Source of the DNA: Lachnospiraceae bacterium
Lineage (GTDB): Bacteria > Bacillota > Clostridia > Lachnospirales > Lachnospiraceae
Reading direction: 5' to 3'
Assembly (NCBI GenBank): GCA_017958465.1
Contig: JAGDCQ010000167.1
Location: forward strand, 1 to 13,985
DNA length: 13,985 nt
Below the pieces are notes generated by a model. The model saw only the letters and a program-made list of their open reading frames with translations. It had not been told where the DNA came from and did not search any database. Numbering within the stretch: position 1 is the first letter of the stretch; every line of letters starts with the position of its first letter. The position numbers and the translations under genes are program-made. This document shows positions 7,894 to 13,985 of this stretch, piece by piece.

Positions 7894-8765
7894 TGACCGA
7901 AGAAAAGATATTTGACGAGAACTTTTATAAAAAACTGAATATCCTCCGCACTAAGGCCCGCATGAACCGCGCGGCCGCAGGGCAGAGCGGTGCGCGAAAG
8001 TCCCGCGCAAAGGGAAGTTCCGTCGAGTTTTCGGATTTCCGCGAGTATATGCTGGGGGACGACATCCGCCGCATAGACTGGAACGCCTACGGGCGCTTCG
8101 ACAGGCTCTTTGTGAAGCTGTTCAACGAGGAAAAAGAAGGCGTGTTCAGGGTCTACGTGGACACCAGCGCCTCCATGGATTTCGGAGAAAAGAGCAAGGC
8201 TGCCTGCGCTCTGCGGATCGCCGGCGCCCTTTCCTATTGCGTGCTTGAAAACGCGGACCGTCTGGTGCTGAACGCCATCACACCGGGAGGCGTGGTGAAA
8301 TACAAGTCCGTCACCGGGCGGAATGCCTTTGCGAGGACTCTCGAAAAGCTGGAGAACATGCGGTTTGACGGCAAAGCGGACACCCTCGAGGCCATAAAGC
8401 GCTCCGAGATAAAATCTGCCGGGATGAGCATCATCATTTCGGATTTTTACACGGAAAACCTTGAGGATATCCTCAGATACCTCGCCTATACAAAGCAGGA
8501 GATACTGCTTGTGCAGGTGCTTTCCAGAGAAGAGGCGGAGCCCGCCCTTGAAGGCACCTTAAGCCTTATCGACAGCGAGGACGGGAGCGAGCTTCGTGTT
8601 ACTGCCTCCGGCGCGCTGATGAAGACCTACCGCGAAAACTACGAACGCTTTATGAGCGAGATGGACAGGCTTTCGAGGAAGTACGGTGCAAAGCACCTTA
8701 CGGTAGTCTCCGACGAGGCTCTCGACGAGATTTTTTACAAGATACTGACCAGGATCGGAATGTGA
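7893..8765 (+). CDS. DUF58 protein with vWA-like MIDAS
   Basis: This is a 290-residue soluble protein with the DUF58 signature: GSSVEFSDFREYMLGDDIRRIDW in the 41-63 region, followed by VDTSASMDFG. D90-T-S-A-S94 is a complete DxSxS metal-binding motif, and the Asp in IISDF (D184) fits the third MIDAS element. No signal peptide or membrane helix is present, so it should be cytosolic. Many DUF58 proteins are longer and begin with two membrane helices; this one has the short soluble form. DUF58 genes almost always follow MoxR genes, and the one-base overlap here fits co-expression and direct interaction. Its ribosome binding site is weak (GAAAGAG, 7875-7881), suggesting translational coupling to MoxR. 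Confidence 0.95.
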   Translation: MTEEKIFDENFYKKLNILRTKARMNRAAAGQSGARKSRAKGSSVEFSDFREYMLGDDIRRIDWNAYGRFDRLFVKLFNEEKEGVFRVYVDTSASMDFGEKSKAACALRIAGALSYCVLENADRLVLNAITPGGVVKYKSVTGRNAFARTLEKLENMRFDGKADTLEAIKRSEIKSAGMSIIISDFYTENLEDILRYLAYTKQEILLVQVLSREEAEPALEGTLSLIDSEDGSELRVTASGALMKTYRENYERFMSEMDRLSRKYGAKHLTVVSDEALDEIFYKILTRIGM

Positions 8766-8766
8766 A

Positions 8767-10596
8767 ATGGGCTTTTTAAACTACTGGCCGCTGGCGCTCC
8801 TTGCGCTCATACCGGTCATTATAATCCTATATCTTCTCAAACAGAAGACGGAACCCCACAAGTTCCCGTCTCTGTTTTTGTGGCGCGAAACCTACCGGAA
8901 CATGCACTCCGACACGCCCTGGGAGAAGCTTAAGAAAAGCCTTCTCATGGTGATGCAGATACTGACGGTGATCGCGCTCATCATCGCACTTATGTCCCCC
9001 TATATCCGCGCGAAAAACGCCACCAGCGACCACGTGATCCTCGTAATGGACACCAGCGCCAGCATGAAAACCCGGTACGAAGGCGATGAAACCCGTCTTG
9101 ACATCGCAATCCGTGACGCAGTGAGCTTCATAGAGCGCATGCCATCCGACGCCTCCATAAGCATCATCGAGAGCAACAAAGACGCTACTCTCCTGCTTTC
9201 CGACTCATCGGACAAATCCCTTGCCATCAGGAAGATAAAGGCCCTTGAAGCCACAAATTTCACGGGTTCCTGCGAGGCCGGAGCCTCTATGGTCCATTCC
9301 ATGACAGTCCAGTGGGAATCCTGCCAGGTCATCTGCTACACGGACACGGCCCTTTCAGGGAGCTTCAGCGGCACCACCTGCACCGTTTTTGACGTATACA
9401 ACTACTGCGAAAACAAATATGTGGAATACGTGGGACACGGCAGAAATGCCGACGGTTCCCTCACTATACTCGCAAAGATCACAAACGATTCCGGCGAGCC
9501 CCTGACGGGGGAGGCAAACCTCTACGGGGACGGGAAGATCATCGCCGTGAGCGCACCCCTTAATATTCCCGCGAAATCCAGCGATGTGGTTTATTTCGAG
9601 AATATAAGCTTTTCGGGCAGCAGCGTCTGTGTGGAGCTGAACAACGCTCACGACGCCCTTCCCGAGGACGACAGGGCCTACGACATCATAACGGATATAA
9701 AGGCCTGCGAAGCACTGCTCCTGACAAACAGGAACCTTTACCTCGAAAAGGCCATAGCCCTCATAGACGGCATAAACGTCACAAAATCTGCCGACGCCGC
9801 CTCCTTTGAGGTTTTAACGGCAGGCAAAAAGTACGATCTTTACATCTTCGACGGAATGGTGCCGGACGAGATCCCGCCCTACGGAAACCTTATCTTTATC
9901 GACGCCTACGACGGGAATATCTGCGCGAAGGAGAAAGAAGTGGGCGGAATCGTGGTCCGCACCGAAGAATCCAAGCTGACGGCATACCTTGACAACTACA
10001 AGTTCGGTGTTTCCGGCGCATCCGCCGTGAAACTGCCCCTGTGGGCCGACCCCTTCCTGGTTTCAAGGGACGAAAACGAGACCTACTGTATAGGTGCTTA
10101 CGGCGCCGAAAACGGAAGGGCCGTATGTATGCTTGGGTTTGACTTCCACAACTCGGACCTCCCGCTGAAGCTGGAGTTCCCAATCCTTATGTACAACATC
10201 ATGAGCTATTGCGCGGGTACCGGCATGCTCCAGACCACCGTTGTAAATGCAGGCAACTCCATTCACATAAACTCGGGGCAGGAGAATGTGACCATCACCT
10301 ACCCTTCGGGAAGGAGCGACGCTCTGTCCTCGCTTTCAGCCAACTTTTCCGATACAGGCGAGCTTGGTGTTTACTCTCTTGCCCGCGTTCGCGAGAACAA
10401 GCCGGAGAAGGAGTACTTTGCCGTTAACTTCCCAAAGAGCGAAAGTACCGCCATCCGTTCCCAGTCCGAGACCGGCCACAACGTCATAAGCGTTGACGCA
10501 AAAGCCACCGGTACCATGAGCTTAAGGACCATCATCATCCTGATCATCCTCGGGCTTCTTGTGGCAGAATGGATCGTCTTCCTTCGCGGGATGTAA
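8767..10596 (+). CDS. BatA-type membrane protein with vWA domain
   Basis: This is a 609-residue protein. The N-terminus is a typical BatA hairpin: helix ~5-25, a basic loop with LYLLKQ and the FPSLFLWRE segment, and a second helix ~58-81. A vWA domain follows (~89-200) with MIDAS DTSAS (95-99), a Thr-containing NFTGSC segment (164-169) and YTDT (Asp193). The middle (~220-310) is beta-rich, and ~310-380 may be a further GATase-like fold. A single helix near 588-606 anchors the C-terminus. With the basic loop inside, the vWA part is predicted to be outside. At least eleven cysteines lie in the predicted external part, five of them within 169-214, which is unusual for an exported Firmicutes protein. 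It starts 1 nt after the DUF58 stop with no strong ribosome binding site (AGGA at 8751), so it is probably coupled. Confidence 0.9.
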   Translation: MGFLNYWPLALLALIPVIIILYLLKQKTEPHKFPSLFLWRETYRNMHSDTPWEKLKKSLLMVMQILTVIALIIALMSPYIRAKNATSDHVILVMDTSASMKTRYEGDETRLDIAIRDAVSFIERMPSDASISIIESNKDATLLLSDSSDKSLAIRKIKALEATNFTGSCEAGASMVHSMTVQWESCQVICYTDTALSGSFSGTTCTVFDVYNYCENKYVEYVGHGRNADGSLTILAKITNDSGEPLTGEANLYGDGKIIAVSAPLNIPAKSSDVVYFENISFSGSSVCVELNNAHDALPEDDRAYDIITDIKACEALLLTNRNLYLEKAIALIDGINVTKSADAASFEVLTAGKKYDLYIFDGMVPDEIPPYGNLIFIDAYDGNICAKEKEVGGIVVRTEESKLTAYLDNYKFGVSGASAVKLPLWADPFLVSRDENETYCIGAYGAENGRAVCMLGFDFHNSDLPLKLEFPILMYNIMSYCAGTGMLQTTVVNAGNSIHINSGQENVTITYPSGRSDALSSLSANFSDTGELGVYSLARVRENKPEKEYFAVNFPKSESTAIRSQSETGHNVISVDAKATGTMSLRTIIILIILGLLVAEWIVFLRGM

Positions 10597-10622
10597 GCTG
10601 CTGTAACTGTTGTAAATTCAAT

Positions 10623-10648
10623 CGCCGGAAGTTTTTTCCGGCGGGGAG
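10623..10648 (+). promoter_or_regulatory. Perfect 8-bp hairpin abutting the Shine-Dalgarno of the dual-vWA gene
   Basis: CGCCGGAA (10623-10630) pairs fully with TTCCGGCG (10636-10643) across a 5-nt loop. GGGGAG (10643-10648), the ribosome binding site for ATG 10654, begins on the last base of the stem. The T-run lies in the loop and 3' arm rather than after the stem, so it does not fit an intrinsic terminator. It may tune translation or mark RNA processing between two vWA genes. Confidence 0.6.
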
Positions 10649-10653
10649 TAAAT

Positions 10654-13452
10654 ATGAGCATTGATATCGCTAGGCCCCTGGCTCTTCTCCTGATACCTGT
10701 TTTCGGCGTTCTTCTCGCCTTTTCCTTCAGGTTTCTTAAGACCAGGTCCGGGAGCAGAAAAATCACATATATCGTTGTCAGGAGCATCGTTGCGCTGCTC
10801 CTTATCCTTGCGCTTTCCGGGATAAATATCAAGCTGAAGGACAAGTATACCGCGACCGTTTTTCTGCTGGATGTCTCGGATTCCGTGAAAAATTCCCGCT
10901 CCGAGATGATAAGCTTTGTTAACGAGTCCATAAAGAGCAAGCACAAATACGACAGTGTCGCAGTTGTGGCCTTCGGCGACGGTTCGGCTGTGGAGCAGTT
11001 CCTCTCCCAGACTCCCGCTTTCTCGGAGTTTCAGTCCACTATCACAAAAACTGCCACAAATATTGAAAACGCTGTGCTGACGGGACTTTCCATGATCCCC
11101 GAAGGGTACGCCGGCAGGATCGTCCTTCTCACCGACGGTGCGGAAAACGCAGGAACCCTGAAAAACACCGCGGCTTCTGTTGTGGCAAAGAAGTGCCTTG
11201 TAGAGGTAAAGACCTTCGATTCCACCGACGACCAGGAGGTATACGTAAGCAACCTCAAGGTTCCGTCGGACGCAGGCGTGGGCGAGAGTTTCGTCATCAC
11301 TGTGGATATAGAGAGCAACGTTGTGACAAACGCCACCATAAACCTGTACTCCGGGCGAACCCTGAAGGGACGCCGTGAAGTGGCCCTCACCCCCGGGGTG
11401 AACACCTTTGCTTTTACGGACACCTGGACCGAAGAAGGCCTTAAAACCTACAAAGTCCTTCTCGAGGCCGAAAAGGATACGGTCTCCGTAAACAACGAGT
11501 ACCTTGCTTATACCACCATTTCCATCGCAAAGCCGGTCCTCATCCTCGAGGGCAAAGCCGGCCAGTCCAAGGAATTTGTCAAGATACTTGACAGCCTGAA
11601 CCTTCCCTACGAGGTCCGCCAGCCTGTCACCGCTCCCGACTCTCTCTCCGAGATGAACGAGTTCTCATCCATAGTTTTTGTGGACGTTTACGCAAAAGAC
11701 CTGCGCACAGGCTTTGTAGAGAACCTTGAGAGCTACGTACGGGATTTCGGCGGCGGCTTTATCTGCACAGGCGGCAAGAACAGCTATGCCTTAGGCGGTT
11801 ACACCGGCACCGATATCGAAAAGGTCCTCCCCGTCAGCATGGAGCCCACCGGCGAGAACGAGATCCCTACCATCGCCATGCTCATGGTAATAGACCACTC
11901 CGGCAGTATGAGCGACGGATTCGGCACCGTTACAAGCCTTGACCTTGCAAAAGAGGCCGCAATCGCGGCTCTTGACAACCTGCGCCCCACGGACTACGTA
12001 GGCGTCATCGCCTTTGACGACAGCTATGAAAAGGTAGTTCCGCTGCGAAAAGCGGACGATCCCGTAGGCATCGCAAACCAGATAGGAACTATCGAGATCG
12101 CTGGCGGAACAAGCATCTATCCCGCTCTTGAAGCCGCAGCCAAAGAGATCCGGAAGTGCCAGGCACCTGTAAAGCACATTCTTCTGCTTACAGACGGACA
12201 GGACGGATATGAATTCAACAACTACCTGCGGCTTATAGAGCAGGTGAACAGCGAATCCATCTCTATTTCCACCGTTTCGATCGGTGACGCGAGCAACGAC
12301 ACCCTGCTTTCCGCCCTGGCCGAGGAATGCGGCGGAAGGTACTATCACACCGACGCAAACTCAGACCTTCCCCGTATCTTCGCACAGGAGGTATTCCTTT
12401 CGGTCAATTCCTATATAGTAAACCGCACCTTTACCCCGCTTTACTCCTCGGACAAGCTCATTAATGATGTCTGCAGGGACGGGCTTCCCGAGATGCTGGG
12501 CTATATTGCGACTTCCGCAAAGCCCCGCGCCACCCAGCTTTTCGTTTCCGACTCCTCGGAACCGATCCTCAGCACCTGGCAGTACGGCCTTGGAAAGACC
12601 GTTGCCTGGACAACGGACGTTACGAACAACTGGACAGCAAACTATGCCGGCTGGGACAACTACCGGGACCTGTGGCACAACCTGTTTGAGTTCGTTACCA
12701 CAAGAGACCTGACGGAAGGTGCCTACACCGAAGTAAGCCAGGAAGGGTCTGTTGCGAAAGTCAGCTTCGTGACTGAAAACTTCTCCTCCGGCAGCCGTGT
12801 GGTAGCCACCGTCATAGACGACCTTGGCAACGCAAAGGAGCTCACCCTCGACCCTGTCACCCCCGGTACCTACCGGACCCAGTTCGAGATGAGCGAGCGC
12901 GGCGTGTACAGCATAAACGTAAAGCAGTACGATAACGACGAGATCACCGCAAGCATCAACACCGCAGCGATAATGCAGTATTCCCTCGAATACCGTTTCA
13001 ACGATATTTCCGCCGCCTTACCCGAGTTTCTTAAGATGACGGGCGGCAACAGCATCCTTACGGCCGCAGAGGTTTTCAACGAGGACTTGGATCTTGTGAA
13101 AAAGCAGCGTGATCTTTCCACGGCCCTGCTCATTGCAGCAGTCGTGATGTTTATGATAGATATCGCAGTAAGGCGCTTCAGGTTTGATCCTGCCGCATTT
13201 TTTGCAAGGAAACCTAAGCCCGTGCCTGCTCCGGAAGAGCTTAGCGAGAAAGACTTAAAGAAGGCTGAAAAGCGGGCCGCACAAGAGGCAAAAGCACTGG
13301 AAAAGAAGGCTGCAAAGGCCGCAAAACGCGCAGACTCCAAGGATAAGCCTGATGACAAGGATAAGCGCGACAACGACAGGAAAAACGGCCCCGCAGCTCA
13401 GCCACAGCAGCGTCTTAACACCGCAGAGCTTATGAGAAACCTCAGAAGATAA
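10654..13452 (+). CDS. Membrane protein with two vWA domains around a GATase-like domain
   Basis: This is a 932-residue protein, the largest of the cluster. Helices lie at ~8-28 and ~38-57, separated by a basic loop. vWA domain 1 (~66-188) has MIDAS DVSDS (73-77), a Thr near 132-136 and LLTDG (Asp161). A beta-rich linker (~195-290) follows. A GATase-like domain (~293-395) has PVLILEG, SIVFVDVY, VRDFGGGFICTGG and YALGGY. vWA domain 2 (~407-580) has the canonical MIDAS DHSGS (414-418), GGTS (Thr486) and LLTDGQDG (Asp514). The conserved WQYGLGKTVAWTTD segment (642-655) and a beta domain follow. A last helix (~822-840) leads to a ~90-residue Lys/Ala/Asp-rich cytosolic tail. Both MIDAS sites look intact, so both domains may bind metal. 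It is the last gene of the operon and a plausible MoxR client. The GATase part lacks a clear catalytic triad; Cys371 is not placed like the usual nucleophile. Confidence 0.92.
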   Translation: MSIDIARPLALLLIPVFGVLLAFSFRFLKTRSGSRKITYIVVRSIVALLLILALSGINIKLKDKYTATVFLLDVSDSVKNSRSEMISFVNESIKSKHKYDSVAVVAFGDGSAVEQFLSQTPAFSEFQSTITKTATNIENAVLTGLSMIPEGYAGRIVLLTDGAENAGTLKNTAASVVAKKCLVEVKTFDSTDDQEVYVSNLKVPSDAGVGESFVITVDIESNVVTNATINLYSGRTLKGRREVALTPGVNTFAFTDTWTEEGLKTYKVLLEAEKDTVSVNNEYLAYTTISIAKPVLILEGKAGQSKEFVKILDSLNLPYEVRQPVTAPDSLSEMNEFSSIVFVDVYAKDLRTGFVENLESYVRDFGGGFICTGGKNSYALGGYTGTDIEKVLPVSMEPTGENEIPTIAMLMVIDHSGSMSDGFGTVTSLDLAKEAAIAALDNLRPTDYVGVIAFDDSYEKVVPLRKADDPVGIANQIGTIEIAGGTSIYPALEAAAKEIRKCQAPVKHILLLTDGQDGYEFNNYLRLIEQVNSESISISTVSIGDASNDTLLSALAEECGGRYYHTDANSDLPRIFAQEVFLSVNSYIVNRTFTPLYSSDKLINDVCRDGLPEMLGYIATSAKPRATQLFVSDSSEPILSTWQYGLGKTVAWTTDVTNNWTANYAGWDNYRDLWHNLFEFVTTRDLTEGAYTEVSQEGSVAKVSFVTENFSSGSRVVATVIDDLGNAKELTLDPVTPGTYRTQFEMSERGVYSINVKQYDNDEITASINTAAIMQYSLEYRFNDISAALPEFLKMTGGNSILTAAEVFNEDLDLVKKQRDLSTALLIAAVVMFMIDIAVRRFRFDPAAFFARKPKPVPAPEELSEKDLKKAEKRAAQEAKALEKKAAKAAKRADSKDKPDDKDKRDNDRKNGPAAQPQQRLNTAELMRNLRR

Positions 13453-13460
13453 ACTTTTCC

Positions 13461-13489
13461 TTGAATTATTAAGGTTTCGATAGTACAAT
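13461..13489 (+). promoter_or_regulatory. SigA-type promoter for tyrS
   Basis: TTGAAT (13461-13466) and TACAAT (13484-13489) are separated by exactly 17 nt, a near-consensus arrangement with four of six and five of six matches. Transcription would start near 13496, leaving a leader of only about 26 nt. No convincing terminator lies between the vWA gene and this promoter, so read-through from the operon is also possible. Confidence 0.7.
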
Positions 13490-13521
13490 GTTAAAGATAC
13501 TTTAGAAAGGTACACAATAGA

Positions 13522-13985
13522 ATGGGTATTTATGAAGAACTGGTTGCCCGCGGTCTGATTGCGCAGGTAACTGACGAAAAACAAATCAGAGAATTGATCA
13601 ACGGCGGTAAGGCAACCTTCTATATAGGCTTCGACTGCACCGCAGATTCCCTCACAGCAGGCCACTTTATGGCGCTTACTCTTATGAAGAGGCTCCAGAT
13701 GGCCGGAAACAAGCCTATCGCGCTTATCGGCGGCGGCACCACCATGATCGGTGATCCCTCCGGCCGTTCCGACATGCGAAAGATGCTGACCAAGGAGGAC
13801 ATCGACCATAACGCGGAGTGCTTCAAAAAACAGATGTCCCGTTTTATCGAGTTCGGCGAGGGCAAGGCCCGGATGGTCAACAACGCCGACTGGCTGCTGA
13901 ATCTGAACTACGTGGAACTGCTCCGGGAGGTAGGCCCCTGCTTCTCTGTCAACAATATGCTGCGGGCCGAGTGCTACAAGCAGCG
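13522..13985 (+). CDS. tyrS: Tyrosyl-tRNA synthetase, N-terminal part; 3' end outside window
   Basis: This enzyme charges tRNA-Tyr with tyrosine using ATP. The first 154 codons are visible and align without gaps to the numbering of the Geobacillus enzyme as I recall it: Tyr34 (FYIGFD), Asp38, Thr40, His48, then ALIGGGTTMIGDPSGRSD, NNADWL and the start of the SVNNML segment. The class I HIGH motif reads TAGH (45-48), with Thr in place of the first His. The KMSKS loop and the S4-like tRNA-binding domain lie beyond the window. ATG 13522 is supported by AGAAAGG (13504-13510) 11 nt upstream and by the fit to the family N-terminus. It has its own promoter and is probably unrelated to the preceding operon. 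Confidence 0.96.
   Translation, partial: MGIYEELVARGLIAQVTDEKQIRELINGGKATFYIGFDCTADSLTAGHFMALTLMKRLQMAGNKPIALIGGGTTMIGDPSGRSDMRKMLTKEDIDHNAECFKKQMSRFIEFGEGKARMVNNADWLLNLNYVELLREVGPCFSVNNMLRAECYKQ

Noticed and set aside
10623..10643. Hairpin before the dual-vWA gene as an intrinsic terminator
   Set aside because: The T-run is in the loop and 3' arm rather than after the stem, and the stem is followed by GGGGAG and a start codon. Termination here is unlikely.
6913..13452. vWA-MoxR type defence or conflict system
   Set aside because: MoxR plus vWA also marks some conflict systems, but no effector domain (nuclease, protease, NADase, TIR or pore-forming toxin), no mobile element and no defence neighbours are visible. 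Flanking genes are ordinary metabolic and translation genes.
13459..13474. Possible terminator CCTTGA/TTAAGG after the vWA operon
   Set aside because: The stem is only 6 bp, includes a G-T pair, is AT-rich and has no real T-tract after it. It overlaps the -35 element of the tyrS promoter, which explains the sequence better.

Overview
The window looks like a chromosomal segment of a Gram-positive anaerobe, most likely class Clostridia and possibly Lachnospiraceae. The evidence is strong AGGAGG-type ribosome binding sites, mixed use of AGG and ATA codons at a base composition that looks slightly above 50% GC, a bacterial class I TyrRS of Firmicutes type, and exported proteins with Ser/Pro/Thr/Gly linkers. 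This assignment is inference from style, not from a database search. No RNA gene, CRISPR array, insertion sequence, phage gene or attachment site is visible. Coding density is very high: the longest non-coding gap is 81 nt, so no gene-free stretch reaches 300 bases.

Layout: (1) 1-744 is the 3' end of a glycoside hydrolase family 31 (alpha-glucosidase-like) gene. (2) 745-825 is a short intergenic region with an imperfect inverted repeat and a weak promoter candidate. (3) 826-13452 is one unbroken set of eight same-strand genes, almost certainly one operon: a large exported membrane protein with a glutamine-amidotransferase-like (GATase-like) fold segment; an ABC ATPase with an unusual Pro/Met/Gln tail; an ABC-2 permease; a coiled-coil membrane protein with a Gly/Gln repeat; a MoxR AAA+ ATPase; a DUF58 protein with a vWA-type MIDAS; a BatA-type membrane vWA protein; and a 932-residue membrane protein with two vWA domains separated by a GATase-like domain. 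Several junctions overlap or lie 1 nt apart (ATGA, TGATG, a 38-nt overlap). The last gene is the exception: it follows 57 nt containing a perfect 8-bp hairpin directly against its Shine-Dalgarno sequence. (4) 13453-13521 holds a good SigA-type promoter, and (5) 13522-13985 is the 5' part of tyrS, whose HIGH motif reads TAGH.

How the genes may work together (inference): MoxR, DUF58 and membrane vWA proteins form a recurrent module in which the AAA+ ATPase is thought to act as a chaperone or remodelling engine on metal-dependent vWA partners. The Bacteroides 'Bat' aerotolerance operon is the best-known relative. Here the module is joined to a complete ABC-2 type exporter and to a large exported auxiliary protein, loosely recalling the GldA/GldF/GldG arrangement. 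The predicted topology places the vWA, GATase-like and coiled-coil domains outside the membrane, and MoxR, DUF58, the ABC ATPase and two low-complexity tails inside. This fits a trans-envelope complex that uses both ABC and AAA+ ATP hydrolysis. Its substrate and phenotype cannot be read from the sequence.
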